In this document: positions 8,792 to 18,266 of the stretch, piece by piece
Position numbering within the stretch: position 1 is the stretch's first letter
How the letters are laid out: each line of letters starts with the position of its first letter
NCBI GenBank assembly: GCA_017457865.1
Contig: JAFTGN010000017.1
Location: 1 to 47,401, forward strand
DNA: 47,401 nt
Direction of reading: 5' to 3'
Source of the DNA: Lachnospiraceae bacterium
GTDB lineage: Bacteria; Bacillota; Clostridia; Lachnospirales; Lachnospiraceae
The notes under the pieces: model-generated
Database searches by the model: none
Told to the model about the DNA's origin: nothing
What the model saw: the letters and a program-made list of their open reading frames with translations, nothing else
Program-made: the position numbers and the translations under genes

Positions 8792-8820
8792 TAGACAAAA
8801 AAACAGGCAAACGGTATAAT
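8792..8820 (+). promoter_or_regulatory. Promoter of the zinc-ribbon/TPM operon
   Basis: TAGACA at 8792-8797 and TATAAT at 8815-8820 have a 17-base spacer. The -10 box overlaps a possible ATG at 8819, so translation must begin further down, at 8879. Confidence 0.7.
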
Positions 8821-8878
8821 GAATACAGACGACGATGGGATGTCAGAAAGTAAAAAATTGGGAAGGGGGAAATTTCGT

Positions 8879-9958
8879 ATGATCAATTATAAGTGCCCAC
8901 AATGCGGTGCCTATATGATTTATAATCCGGCAAAAAAATGTCTGATCTGTGAATACTGTGGCAAGACAGAGGATATTAAAGTGCTGTCAGCTGAAGAGCA
9001 GGCAGAATTGCTGCAGGAGGCAGAGGCTTCTTCGGAAGTGTGGGAGGAAACGGTCACAGATGAGACCAACGGCGAGCAGGTGATGATGCGGCATTACATT
9101 TGCAAGAACTGTGGTGCAGAGATTATGACAGATGAGAATACAGCTGCTACGATGTGTGGATTTTGTGGGAACCCTACATTGATAGAAGACCGTCTCAGTG
9201 GGGAGACCAGACCGACAAAGGTGATTCCATTTTCGTTTTCCAGGGAGGAAGCCATAGAGAAGTTTCGGGCGTGGACGAAAAAGGGAAAGTTGACACCATC
9301 TGTATTCAGCAGCAGTGCTTCTTTAGATAAGGTGACAGGACTGTATGTGCCATATTGGATTTATGATTTTGATGTGGATGCACAGATGCAGGCCACTGCT
9401 ACCAGAGTGCGCCACCAGCGCAAGGGACAGTATGAATATATTTATACCGATCATTTTGCATTGGATCGTGGGGTAGAGGTTGGATATGAGCGAATTCCAG
9501 CAGATGCATCCAAGAAGATGCCGGATGATGTGATGGATCGGTTAGAGCCGTTTGATTATAAAGAAATGGTAGCGTTTGAAATGCCATATTTATCTGGTTT
9601 TCAGGCAGATAAATATGATTACAAAGGCGAAGAATTGGAATCCAGGGCAGCTGCCAGAGCCAGTTCCTATGCAGAGACAGCCACACGCAATACTATGAAT
9701 GGATATGCCACAGTAAATGTGGTACATAAAAACATCCGTCCGAAGAGGACGAAGATGGAATATACCATGTTTCCGGCATGGATTGTGAATTACACCTATC
9801 AGGGAAAGTCTTATTTTGTAACCATGAACGGGCAGACCGGTAAGATTGTGGGCAAGCGGCCTATCAGTGTGGCACGTGCCATCGGGTGGTTTGCAGGAGT
9901 ATATGCAGGCAGTTTTGCCATTGTACTTTTGATTCTGGCAGCAATGATGATGGGTTAG
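8879..9958 (+). CDS. TFIIB-type zinc-ribbon membrane protein
   Basis: A 359-residue protein with two CxxC zinc ribbons near the N-terminus. The first pairs CPQC at about 6-9 with CEYC; the second pairs CKNC with CGFC. A conserved central region follows (LYVPYWIYDFDVDA, FPAWIVNYTYQGK), then a C-terminal membrane helix of about 20 residues ending MMMG. Firmicute proteins of this type are annotated as TFIIB-type zinc ribbon-containing; their role is not established. The start at ATG 8879 has AAGGGGGAA at a good distance, and the promoter rules out 8819. It is followed without a gap by the TPM-domain gene, a common pairing, so the two may act together at the membrane. Confidence 0.75.
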   Translation: MINYKCPQCGAYMIYNPAKKCLICEYCGKTEDIKVLSAEEQAELLQEAEASSEVWEETVTDETNGEQVMMRHYICKNCGAEIMTDENTAATMCGFCGNPTLIEDRLSGETRPTKVIPFSFSREEAIEKFRAWTKKGKLTPSVFSSSASLDKVTGLYVPYWIYDFDVDAQMQATATRVRHQRKGQYEYIYTDHFALDRGVEVGYERIPADASKKMPDDVMDRLEPFDYKEMVAFEMPYLSGFQADKYDYKGEELESRAAARASSYAETATRNTMNGYATVNVVHKNIRPKRTKMEYTMFPAWIVNYTYQGKSYFVTMNGQTGKIVGKRPISVARAIGWFAGVYAGSFAIVLLILAAMMMG

Positions 9959-10003
9959 ATGATACAAAAGAGTGACAGGATAGATGGGAGGATCGGAACG
10001 GGC

Positions 10004-10891
10004 ATGAAAGTTGGAATGAAATATATCCATGCAAGGCCGATATGGCTTCGGGTTTGCATGATGGCCTTTTGTCTCATGCTGATGGGCAGCGTGTGGATGA
10101 CCACTGCATGGGCAGTGGAAAGTCTGGAGAGTGGCTCAGCCCAGAAGGTATTTGACCAGGCAAGTTTATTTACGGAGTCTCAGGCAGAGGCATTGGAAGA
10201 GCGGGCGGCACAGATTGCAGAGGAAGAGCAGTATGACATTGCCATTGTGACCACCAATTATACCGGTTCTATGGTCACATATGAGTATGCGGAATCTTTT
10301 TATGAAAAGAATGGAATCGGTTATGGAGACAATAAGCAGGGATTTTTGCTGTTGATTGACATGGACAATCGTCAGGTCTATATTGATGAATATAATGCAT
10401 GGGAAGAGAATTTTCAGCTGTCTACCAGAGAGCGGGATGCCATACTGGATGTGATCATGGAATATGCCTATGATGGAGATTTTTATGGTGTAGCAGATTC
10501 TTTTCTGGATGAACTGCCACAATATCTGAACAATGGGATCTCTGGTGATGCAGATTATCAATATGCCATTGAGCATGGAGAACCGGGACAGGAGCGGTCC
10601 CTGACCTTTGGGGAGGCAGTGCAGGAAAGTCTTCCATTGGCTGCTTTGGCTGCACTGGTCATTGCCGGAATTACTTTAATTATATTAGTTGCTGTGCAGA
10701 AGACCGGTGCGAAACCATCTTCCGCAGAGTACCAGAAGGGCGCACTTCGGATATATAGACGCAATGATACCTTTATCAATACCACAGTCACAAAGCATAA
10801 GATTGAAACTTCCAGCAGCAGTGGCGGCGGTGGAGGTGGTGGCAGCAGCCATCATGGAGGCGGTCACAGTGGTGGTGGTAGAAGCTTTTAG
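10004..10891 (+). CDS. TPM-domain secreted/membrane protein
   Basis: This protein of about 295 residues has an N-terminal signal or anchor helix, then a TPM domain (the region around KVFDQASLFTESQAEALEER and QYDIAIVTTNYTG, ending near FLDELPQYL). A second membrane helix follows (ALAALVIAGITLIILVAV), and the tail is almost pure Gly/Ser/His ending GGGHSGGGRSF. TPM domains occur in envelope proteins, including some implicated in photosystem repair in plants; the bacterial role is unclear. ATG 10004 follows GGGAGG at 9986-9991, a slightly long spacing. ATG 9959, directly after the previous stop, is an alternative if translation is coupled. Confidence 0.75.
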   Translation: MKVGMKYIHARPIWLRVCMMAFCLMLMGSVWMTTAWAVESLESGSAQKVFDQASLFTESQAEALEERAAQIAEEEQYDIAIVTTNYTGSMVTYEYAESFYEKNGIGYGDNKQGFLLLIDMDNRQVYIDEYNAWEENFQLSTRERDAILDVIMEYAYDGDFYGVADSFLDELPQYLNNGISGDADYQYAIEHGEPGQERSLTFGEAVQESLPLAALAALVIAGITLIILVAVQKTGAKPSSAEYQKGALRIYRRNDTFINTTVTKHKIETSSSSGGGGGGGSSHHGGGHSGGGRSF

Positions 10892-10943
10892 GAACAATTG
10901 CCACACAAGTGACAGGGGATTACAGGAGCAAATGAAATACCTT

Positions 10944-10972
10944 TTGACCCGGAAGTCAAAGTATGTTATGAT
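10944..10972 (+). promoter_or_regulatory. Promoter of the cyclophilin gene
   Basis: TTGACC at 10944-10949 and TATGAT at 10967-10972 have a 17-base spacer. This leaves a leader of about 100 bases to the ATG. Confidence 0.65.
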
Positions 10973-11078
10973 GAATAAGGTTTGTGTGAGTACAAAGCCA
11001 GATGGACGGAATGTTCAGCTGGCTTTGAAAATGCAATTGAAAACGAAATGAAAGATATAAAAAATGGAGGGTACTACA

Positions 11079-11603
11079 ATGGAACAGAAGAATCCAGTGG
11101 TAACATTTGAAATGGAAAATGGGGATGTATTTCAGGCAGAGTTATATCCGGAGATTGCCCCCAATACAGTAAACAACTTTATCAGCTTGGTAAAGAAGGG
11201 TTTTTATGATGGAGTGATCTTTCACCGTGTCATTGCAGGCTTTATGATTCAGGGCGGTGACCCACAGGGCACAGGTATAGGCGGTCCTGGCTACAGCATC
11301 AAGGGCGAGTTTACACAGAATGGGTTTGATAATCCGCTGAAGCATACACCAGGTGTGTTGTCTATGGCCAGAACCATGATGCCAAACTCCGCAGGCAGTC
11401 AGTTCTTTGTTATGCATAAGAATTCCCCTCATTTAGATGGTGCGTATGCCGCATTTGGTCAGGTGACAGAAGGAATGGATGTGATCAACAAGATTGCCGC
11501 TGTTCGCACAGACTATACGGATAAGCCGGTAGAGCCACAGGTCATGAAGAAAGTGACCGTAGAAACATTTGGCGTGGACTACCCGGAACCAGAGAAGTGC
11601 TGA
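11079..11603 (+). CDS. Cyclophilin-type peptidyl-prolyl isomerase
   Basis: This 174-residue cytoplasmic cyclophilin catalyses cis-trans isomerisation of Xaa-Pro bonds and helps protein folding. No signal peptide is present. Core motifs include VIFHRVIAGFMIQGGDP with the catalytic Arg, SMARTMMPNSAGSQFFV with the Gln-Phe-Phe substrate pocket, and HLDGAYAAFGQV. ATG 11079 has GGAGGG at 11066-11071; the ATG at 11064 lies within that site. The last bases overlap the GTG start of the GNAT gene. Confidence 0.92.
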   Translation: MEQKNPVVTFEMENGDVFQAELYPEIAPNTVNNFISLVKKGFYDGVIFHRVIAGFMIQGGDPQGTGIGGPGYSIKGEFTQNGFDNPLKHTPGVLSMARTMMPNSAGSQFFVMHKNSPHLDGAYAAFGQVTEGMDVINKIAAVRTDYTDKPVEPQVMKKVTVETFGVDYPEPEKC

Positions 11604-12370
11604 TCCGCATAGAAGCAGTACCAGGCGGCTTTGTGACAGTGACAGAGGATGGAGAAGAGGCCAGCCGACTTACACAACAAGATGAAGCAGTCATTGGCAT
11701 CTTGTCGGAAAAAGATGCAGATTCCCCCCAACCGGCCGGGTGCTGGTCGGGGGTTTCTTATTTTATCACCGATCTGGAAGCATTGGAAGATACATTTTAT
11801 CTCAGGGAAGCATATTTTCGGTTTCATGGACTGCCGCTGATCATTGCAAGAGAAGAAGGGTTTTGTTTGCGGGAAATGACCGTGGCAGATGCAGCGGGGA
11901 TATGGAAGCTCCATCAGGATACCCAGATCAGCCGATTTTTGCCCCTTCCTGCCACTTCTGTGGCGGAGTTGGAAGAAAAGATTGCCAGTTATATACAAAC
12001 CATCTACGCCTATTACAGCTGTGGCATCTGGGTGCTGGAAGAGGAAGAAACAGGAGAAATCATCGGCAGAGTGGGTATAGAGCCACAGGAAGCAGTAGAA
12101 GAACATTCAGAAGATAGCAGTGAGAGGCCTGACATAGAGGATCACAGAGCCGGTTTTTATCTGGGCTATATGCTGCGTCAGGATTGGCGTGGACAGCATT
12201 TGATGGAACGGATGTGTCGTCTGGTATTGGCAGATGCACTAGACCGCCTGGAACTGGAACAAGTATATTGCAAAATTGCGCCGGAGAATACAGCATCTCT
12301 GGGGTTGGCACGAAAGCTGGGTTTTGTACATGTGGCAGGGGAACTGTATCGGGTTTCATTGTCAAAGTGA
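11597..12370 (+). CDS. GNAT-family acetyltransferase
   Basis: A 257-residue protein with an unusual N-terminal portion (about 1-90) and a C-terminal GNAT domain of the ribosomal-protein acetyltransferase (RimJ/RimL-like) type. The domain shows FCLREMTVADAAGIWKLHQD, then IGRVGIEP, GFYLGYMLRQDWRGQHLM with the acetyl-CoA loop, and NTASLGLARKLGFVHV. It uses GTG 11597 as start and overlaps the cyclophilin stop by seven bases, so it is probably translated by coupling. The N-terminal part is not recognised. The acyl acceptor cannot be told from sequence. Confidence 0.75.
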   Translation: MLIRIEAVPGGFVTVTEDGEEASRLTQQDEAVIGILSEKDADSPQPAGCWSGVSYFITDLEALEDTFYLREAYFRFHGLPLIIAREEGFCLREMTVADAAGIWKLHQDTQISRFLPLPATSVAELEEKIASYIQTIYAYYSCGIWVLEEEETGEIIGRVGIEPQEAVEEHSEDSSERPDIEDHRAGFYLGYMLRQDWRGQHLMERMCRLVLADALDRLELEQVYCKIAPENTASLGLARKLGFVHVAGELYRVSLSK

Positions 12371-12503
12371 AAAAGGGTTGCTTTTTGAAAGAAAAATTTA
12401 TATAGTATAGGATAGATTGACAAACAGATCGTCATCATTTTTGATATATAAGTTAGCTTCATGATTATCTAATGTTGGTTTAAAATAGAAAGGAACGTGG
12501 AAA

Positions 12504-13400
12504 ATGGAGTCAATACAGTTAAATGCCATGGCAAAGATCAATCTGGGTCTGGATGTACTAAGGAAAAGAGAAGATGGATACCATGAAGTACGTATGATCA
12601 TGCAGACCGTACATATCTATGATAAGATTCAGTTGACGAGGAAAAAAGAACCAGGGATTTTTCTGACTTCCAGTCTGCGTTTTTTGCCTGTCAATGAAGG
12701 GAACCTGGCCTATCGTGCGGCACAGCTTTTGATGGAAGAATTTCAGATCAAAGAAGGATTAGACATCAATCTGCAAAAAAATATACCGGTGGCTGCGGGT
12801 ATGGCAGGGGGAAGTACAGATGCAGCCGCAGTATTGATTGGTGTGAACAAATTGTTTGCGTTGGGTTTATCGGACAGTGAACTGATGACTCGTGGTGTGA
12901 AGCTGGGAGCAGATGTGCCATATTGTGTCATGGGCGGTACCGCTTTGGCAGAAGGCATTGGAGAACAGTTGACCAGATTGCCAGATATGCCGGATTGTTA
13001 CATTTTGGTGGTAAAACCGGCAATCAATGTATCCACCAAGTTTGTCTATGAAAATCTGGGTGTGAATGATCTTCCTTCAGAGGCCCATGCAGATATTGAC
13101 GGACAGTTGCAGGCATTGGAGCAGGGGAATTTGTCGGCACTTTGTGATGCAATGGGGAACATCCTGCAGACTGTGACAGAACCGGCACATCCCATCATTG
13201 GGGAATTAAAGACGGCCATGAAGAAGAACGGTGCATGTAACGCCATGATGAGCGGAAGCGGTCCTACGGTCTTTGGCTTATTTGACCGTGAAGAGATTGC
13301 CAAGGCAGCTTATTGGGAGATGCGAAAAGATCATCCCGAAGCACAGATTCATCTGACCAGACCTTGTGCTGGCACGGAATGGATAGAACAGGAAGCATAG
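12504..13400 (+). CDS. ispE: 4-diphosphocytidyl-2-C-methyl-D-erythritol kinase
   Basis: This GHMP-family kinase phosphorylates CDP-methylerythritol, the fourth step of the non-mevalonate isoprenoid pathway. The 298-residue length is typical. The N-terminus AKINLGLDVLRKREDGYHE is diagnostic of IspE. The ATP-binding loop is PVAAGMAGGSTDAAAV, and the C-terminal GHMP motif is MMSGSGPTVFGLF. AAAGGAACG provides the binding site for ATG 12504. A GntR regulator follows after 27 bases. Confidence 0.95.
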   Translation: MESIQLNAMAKINLGLDVLRKREDGYHEVRMIMQTVHIYDKIQLTRKKEPGIFLTSSLRFLPVNEGNLAYRAAQLLMEEFQIKEGLDINLQKNIPVAAGMAGGSTDAAAVLIGVNKLFALGLSDSELMTRGVKLGADVPYCVMGGTALAEGIGEQLTRLPDMPDCYILVVKPAINVSTKFVYENLGVNDLPSEAHADIDGQLQALEQGNLSALCDAMGNILQTVTEPAHPIIGELKTAMKKNGACNAMMSGSGPTVFGLFDREEIAKAAYWEMRKDHPEAQIHLTRPCAGTEWIEQEA

Positions 13401-13427
13401 ATTTAGAAAAATGGGAGAAGTGAGCCA

Positions 13428-14099
13428 ATGCTGAATAATTTGAAACTCAATATGGAAGAATACTTGCCATTACGTGATGTAGTATTTAAAACATTACGTC
13501 AGGGCATCCTGAAAGGAGAACTTGCACCAGGTGAGCGATTATTGGAAGTGCAGTTGGCAGAACGGCTGGGGGTCAGCCGTACACCGGTGCGGGAAGCAAT
13601 TCACAAGCTTGCCCAGGAGGGACTGGTGGTGCTGATTCCCAGAAAAGGTGCCGAGGTGGCAAGCATTTCAGAAAAATCTCTTCGGGATGTATTGGAAGTA
13701 CGAATGGCGTTAGAAACGTTAGCAGTCCGCCTGGCATGTGAGCGTATGACAGAAGAAGAACTGCTGGAATTGAAACAGCGGATGCAGGCATTTGAAGAGG
13801 CGGTGTCAGCAGATGATCTGTTGGAAATCACAAAGCGGGATGAAGAATTCCACGATACCATTTATGCAGGCACACACAATGAAAAATTGGTGATTATGAT
13901 CAATAACCTGCGGGAGCAGATGTATCGATACCGTATGGAGTACATCAAAGAGCGGGATAAGCGTCAAATGCTGGTACAAGAGCACCAGGAAATTACTGAT
14001 TGTATTTGTAAGAAGCATGCAGAAGAGGCAAAGCAAGCCATTTATCGACATATTGACAATCAGGTGCAGACTGTGGCACAGATCATCAGAGAGCAGTGA
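13428..14099 (+). CDS. GntR-family (FCD/FadR-type) transcriptional regulator
   Basis: This 223-residue DNA-binding protein has an N-terminal winged helix (LAERLGVSRTPVREAIHKLAQEGLVVLIPRKGA) and an all-helical FCD effector domain. The FCD region shows the metal- and ligand-binding pattern DEEFHDTI, then EHQEI and HIDNQV. It lies 27 bases after ispE with GGGAGAAG as binding site, probably in the same transcript. Its target is unknown; the palindrome at 2952-2974 has a GntR-like look, but no link can be drawn from sequence alone. Confidence 0.88.
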   Translation: MLNNLKLNMEEYLPLRDVVFKTLRQGILKGELAPGERLLEVQLAERLGVSRTPVREAIHKLAQEGLVVLIPRKGAEVASISEKSLRDVLEVRMALETLAVRLACERMTEEELLELKQRMQAFEEAVSADDLLEITKRDEEFHDTIYAGTHNEKLVIMINNLREQMYRYRMEYIKERDKRQMLVQEHQEITDCICKKHAEEAKQAIYRHIDNQVQTVAQIIREQ

Positions 14100-14156
14100 C
14101 GGAAGGATGTCCATCAGATGGATATAGGATTTTCCTATTACATAAAAAGATGTAAT

Positions 14157-14212
14157 AAAAACCAGGCGGTTCCTCTCAAGTGAAGAAAGAGAGGAACAAT
14201 GCCTGGTTTTCT
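14157..14212. terminator. Bidirectional terminator between gntR and plsC
   Basis: AAACCAGGC (14159-14167) pairs with GCCTGGTTT (14201-14209), and TTCCTCTC (14170-14177) pairs with GAGAGGAA (14189-14196). A T run follows on the plus strand and T-rich sequence on the minus strand, which fits the convergent genes on either side. Confidence 0.8.
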
Positions 14213-14268
14213 GTTTGATGAAGATAATATGTTGCTGTTTGGCGTTCGTTCTCATCCATGTTTCAGGA

Positions 14269-15015
14269 TCAGGTTTCTTCCGCCAGCATCTTGGTCAACA
14301 TCTCTTCAATGATGTGCTGTACATATGCACCGGATTTCTTGCGCTCTTCTTTGGAAAGTACAGACAGATCAATGGGGTCTCCAAACCATACAGTGACAGT
14401 TTGGGATCTGATCCATGGCATGTGCTTTTCCAGAACATCTGCGGTATGGATCATAGCAACCGGAATCACCGGGCAGCCGGATTTTTCAGCAATCTTCATA
14501 CTACCCTCTTTAAAGGGCAATAGGGGAAGTTCTGTGTCAGACTCTTTGTTTCTGGTGCCTTCCGGGTAAATCCATACGGAAATGCCATTCTTGACTTGTT
14601 CGATGCCGTTTAAAATGGTTTTCAATCCTTCCTTGATGTTCTCTCTATCTAAGAACAAACAGTGGAGGTTTTTCATCCATGCGGAAACAATGGGAACTTT
14701 TTTCATTTCTTTTTTGGCGACAAAACCGCATAGATCCTTCACCAGCGTGTATGCTACAATAATGTCAAAGAAACCACGATGATTGCCAACAAATAGTACA
14801 GCGTGATCAGTGGGAATATGTTCCTCTCCGATGACATTGACATGTACACCGGAGAAAAACAAAGCACCTTTGAAAAAAATTTGGGCAATGACCAGTGACA
14901 GGCGGTTTTTCTTCTCCATATCAAAGTGTCCAACAATCCATACAAACAAGTAGGCAACTAAAGAAAAAATCAGATAAATCACTGCATAAAGCAGTGTAAA
15001 AATCAGGCGAATCAT
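14269..15015 (-). CDS. plsC: 1-acyl-sn-glycerol-3-phosphate acyltransferase
   Basis: This membrane-associated enzyme acylates lysophosphatidic acid to phosphatidic acid in phospholipid synthesis. The 248 residues begin with a hydrophobic helix at about 5-30. The catalytic NHX4D motif is NHRGFFD, and the second acyltransferase motif is YPEGTRN. The start overlaps the malQ stop by four bases (ATGA), so the two are co-translated. Nothing in the motifs suggests loss of function. The family also includes lyso-ornithine acyltransferases, so the exact acceptor is inferred. Confidence 0.9.
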   Translation of the reverse strand: MIRLIFTLLYAVIYLIFSLVAYLFVWIVGHFDMEKKNRLSLVIAQIFFKGALFFSGVHVNVIGEEHIPTDHAVLFVGNHRGFFDIIVAYTLVKDLCGFVAKKEMKKVPIVSAWMKNLHCLFLDRENIKEGLKTILNGIEQVKNGISVWIYPEGTRNKESDTELPLLPFKEGSMKIAEKSGCPVIPVAMIHTADVLEKHMPWIRSQTVTVWFGDPIDLSVLSKEERKKSGAYVQHIIEEMLTKMLAEET

Positions 15016-16610
15016 GGTGTGATAACCTCCAAAGTTTTGGTTGCATTACGTTCTTTTTCTGCCAGCATTTCTGCCCTGATTCGCTCGTTCAAACAAAGGT
15101 TTTCCTCTGGAATTCTGCCATACATGGAAGACAGAGAGCGCAGGTGTTTGGCAAGTCCGGGATTCATATGTTCTCTATGTATCCGGAAACTCCAGTTTCC
15201 GATTCCCACGCCAGGCTTATTCATACGACAGTCACTGCCAAACCCCAGGGCATCCTGAATGGGGAAAATGCAATATTTTGCTACAGAAGACATGGCAGTA
15301 CGAATGAAGTCCATATGGATGGAACTTCCGTCGGTGTTCATGTAACGGCGTACTCTATCCTGCACTGCATGGTCGGACTCAAAATACCAGCCAAGTGTAG
15401 TATTGTTGTCATGGGTGCCAGTATAGCAGATAAAATGATCAGAAGTAAACTGGTGGGGGAGCAGCTCATTGTTATTCAGGTTGGAAAATGCAAATTGCAG
15501 TACCTTCATACCAGGAAAGCCTTCTCCATCTCGAAGCGCTTCTACATCATCTGTAATGGACCCCAGATCCTCTGCCCAGATCGGCAGATTTTCTCCTAAA
15601 TTTGCCTTTAAGGTACGGAATAGATCGTGTCCCGGACCCGGACACCAGTATCCGTTGATGGCAGTAGTATCTCCATGGGGAATGGCATAGTAAGACTCAA
15701 AACCCCGGAAATGGTCGATGCGTAGATAATCCACCATCTTTAGCTGGGCCGCTACACGTCTGGTCCACCAGTCATATCCAGTGGCTTTGTGCTGGTTCCA
15801 GTCATACAATGGGTTGCCCCAAAGCTGCCCGGTGGCAGAGAAATAATCAGGTGGCACACCGGCAACTATCTGTGGATAGCCGTGGGAATCCAATTGAAAC
15901 AGATTGCGGTTTGCCCACACATCTGCACTGTCTAAGGATACGAAAATGGGGATATCTCCTACAATCTGGATTCCATTGGAATGGGCATAGTTTCGCAGAT
16001 CATTCCATTGACGGAAGAAAATATACTGCAAAAAGCTGTAATAGTGGACAGACCAGGAAAGCTTCTCTCTCCACCTTGCCTTGATTGCCTCATCTGGGTC
16101 TCTCAGTTCACTGTCCCAGTCCAGCCAGCTTTTGCCATCATGATAGTCTTTGCCTGCCATAAACAGAGCATAGTCATCCAGCCAATCAGCATTTTCTGTC
16201 ATAAAACGGGCAAAGTCCTCTTTTAAATCCCAACGATCAGAAGACTCAAATACCTCAAATGCCTGTCTATACAGGTCATTTTTAATGGGAATTACAAATC
16301 CATACTCTACCATATCTACATTGAACCAGGGAAGGCGATCAATGGCCTCCTGGGGAAGCAGTCCCATATCCCGCAGCTTATCCGGGCTGATGAGCAGAGG
16401 CTGCCCTGCAAAAGCAGAAAATGCCTGATAAGGAGAATCTCCAAATCCAGTAGGTCCCAGTGGCAGGATTTGCCAGAGTGTCTGACCGGATGCTTTCAAA
16501 AAATTGATGAAATCATATGCATCATATCCAAAATCGCCGATTCCATAACGAGATGGAAGACAGGTAGGATGCATTAGGATGCCTGAATAACGGATGGATA
16601 AATCTGCCAT
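15012..16610 (-). CDS. malQ: 4-alpha-glucanotransferase (amylomaltase)
   Basis: This GH77 enzyme moves alpha-1,4-glucan segments between maltodextrins during glycogen and starch use in the cytoplasm. Its 532 residues include WQILPLGPTGFGDSPYQ near the N-terminus, DYLRIDHFRGFESYY with the nucleophile Asp, WAEDLG with the acid/base Glu, and YTGTHDNNTTLGW with the transition-state Asp. ATG at 16610 has TAGGAGGT four bases upstream; a TTG start at 16625 overlaps that site and is rejected. It is the first gene of a malQ-plsC pair, divergent from folC. Confidence 0.95.
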   Translation of the reverse strand: MADLSIRYSGILMHPTCLPSRYGIGDFGYDAYDFINFLKASGQTLWQILPLGPTGFGDSPYQAFSAFAGQPLLISPDKLRDMGLLPQEAIDRLPWFNVDMVEYGFVIPIKNDLYRQAFEVFESSDRWDLKEDFARFMTENADWLDDYALFMAGKDYHDGKSWLDWDSELRDPDEAIKARWREKLSWSVHYYSFLQYIFFRQWNDLRNYAHSNGIQIVGDIPIFVSLDSADVWANRNLFQLDSHGYPQIVAGVPPDYFSATGQLWGNPLYDWNQHKATGYDWWTRRVAAQLKMVDYLRIDHFRGFESYYAIPHGDTTAINGYWCPGPGHDLFRTLKANLGENLPIWAEDLGSITDDVEALRDGEGFPGMKVLQFAFSNLNNNELLPHQFTSDHFICYTGTHDNNTTLGWYFESDHAVQDRVRRYMNTDGSSIHMDFIRTAMSSVAKYCIFPIQDALGFGSDCRMNKPGVGIGNWSFRIHREHMNPGLAKHLRSLSSMYGRIPEENLCLNERIRAEMLAEKERNATKTLEVITP

Positions 16611-16658
16611 AATACCTCCTATCAAAGTGTGTCTAAAGTTCTGTCTCTTATGTTTATC

Positions 16659-16687
16659 AGTATATCACGTTCTGGACATTCTGAAAA
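16659..16687 (-). promoter_or_regulatory. Promoter of malQ
   Basis: On the minus strand, TTTTCA (16687-16682) and TATACT (16664-16659) are 17 bases apart. The divergent gap 16611-16922 has no gene. It also holds a TTCGCA (16767-16772)/TGCGAA (16791-16796) inverted pair and a TATAAT at 16841-16846 likely serving folC. Confidence 0.45.
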
Positions 16688-16922
16688 GGAAATTTAGCAG
16701 ATTTTTTAAAACAAATGCTTTGTATTTTTTGTCAATAAGTGAAAATACACCTGATATTACTTTGACTTCGCAACTGTAAAGGTACGAAACTGCGAAAAGA
16801 ATCCATATAAAAGCAGATGGATTTTAACAGACAGATATCGTATAATGGTAGTAATATTTTGATCAAATGCCATAAACAGCGGTGCAGATAGGGTACAGTT
16901 GTTTGGGAAAGGATAGAGAACC

Positions 16923-18230
16923 ATGCAGAATCGGGAAGAGGCCAGCAGATATTTAGAGGAAATCGCAGGAAAGGGCATTGTGCTGGGACTAGATGCCATG
17001 AAGGAATTGTTATACAGACTGGGAAATCCTCAAAATCATTTGCAGTTTGTACAGGTGGCAGGAACCAATGGGAAGGGGTCTGTCACCGCATATGTAGCCA
17101 ATATTTTGTCACAGGCAGGGTATCGTACAGGCAGATATACTTCACCAGCAGTATTTACCTCGGAGGAGACGATCCAAGTCAGTGCAGCGGGACAGTTTGT
17201 GCCGGTTTCCTCTGCACAGTACATAGAAGGTGTAGAAGCATTGCAGCAGGTGCTGACACAGATGGCAGAAGAAAAACGCGCGATGCCTACCCAGTTTGAG
17301 TTAGAAACAGCACTTGCATTTTGGGTGTTTGCCCGGACTGGCTGCGAGATTGCAGTCATTGAAACCGGAATGGGGGGAGATATGGACGCCACAAACGTGG
17401 TGGAAACCACGGTTTGCTCTCTTCTGGCGTCCATCAGTCTGGATCATCAGAAATTTTTAGGAGACACTCTGGAGAAAATTGCTTTCCACAAAGCAGGCAT
17501 CATCAAGCCGGGCAGACCGGCAGTGCTTATGGGGCAAAGCAAGGCAGTGGAGGAAACGGTACAGAAATTTTGTGAAAAGCAGGGGAGTCCCTTGATCGTT
17601 ACCAGCCGTGCCAATGTAACGGTGGCAGAGAGCACCATAGAGGAACAGATTTTTACTGTGCCAAAGTGGGGGCAGATTCACATTTTCCTGCCAGGCGTAT
17701 TCCAGATCGACAATGCATTGGTGGCGTTAGAAGCAGCCAGTCAACTGCAGGCGGCAGGGTATCATAGGATTGATTCGGAAGCAGTTCGAAAAGGAATGGC
17801 AGAAACGGTATGGCAGGGTCGGCTGCAAGTGCTGGAGCGGCAGCCGGTGGTACTGCTTGACGGTGCCCATAATCCGGATGCGGCAGAGAAACTGGTGCAG
17901 ACTTTGGAAAAGGATTTTACAAATACCAAGTTTCTATATATAATGGGAGTATTAGCAGATAAAGATTATGCAGGTGTGATTGGATGTCTGGTGAGAAATG
18001 CCTCCGGATTTATTACATTGACACCGAAAAATAATCGGGCATTGCCGGCAGAGCAGCTGGCAGAAGCCATTCATTTGCTGACAGAGCAGCCGGTCACAGT
18101 GGCCGCTTCTATTTCAGAAGGGGTACATCTGGCAAAACAGGCACATAAGACCGGTCAGCCAGTGGTATTTTGCGGTTCTCTTTCTTTTTTGGGAGAAATA
18201 GAACAGCGGTGGCATACAGATGGAACCTGA
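16923..18230 (+). CDS. folC: Bifunctional folylpolyglutamate / dihydrofolate synthase
   Basis: This Mur-ligase-like enzyme adds glutamate to dihydropteroate and to folates, using ATP. At 435 residues its length is normal. The P-loop is VAGTNGKGSVTAY, and the second nucleotide motif is ETGMGGDMDATN. The C-terminal domain carries LLDGAHNPDAAEKL. GGAAAGGA supports ATG 16923. It opens a folate cluster (folC, folE, folP, folBK), all on the plus strand. Confidence 0.93.
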   Translation: MQNREEASRYLEEIAGKGIVLGLDAMKELLYRLGNPQNHLQFVQVAGTNGKGSVTAYVANILSQAGYRTGRYTSPAVFTSEETIQVSAAGQFVPVSSAQYIEGVEALQQVLTQMAEEKRAMPTQFELETALAFWVFARTGCEIAVIETGMGGDMDATNVVETTVCSLLASISLDHQKFLGDTLEKIAFHKAGIIKPGRPAVLMGQSKAVEETVQKFCEKQGSPLIVTSRANVTVAESTIEEQIFTVPKWGQIHIFLPGVFQIDNALVALEAASQLQAAGYHRIDSEAVRKGMAETVWQGRLQVLERQPVVLLDGAHNPDAAEKLVQTLEKDFTNTKFLYIMGVLADKDYAGVIGCLVRNASGFITLTPKNNRALPAEQLAEAIHLLTEQPVTVAASISEGVHLAKQAHKTGQPVVFCGSLSFLGEIEQRWHTDGT

Positions 18231-18266
18231 TAAATGATTACGCAGGAGATATAGAAGGGAAGACAT

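Noticed and set aside
16767-16796. TTCGCA/TGCGAA inverted pair between malQ and folC as a repeat copy
   Set aside because: It resembles the element ends only over six bases and lacks the internal arms; at most a weak operator.
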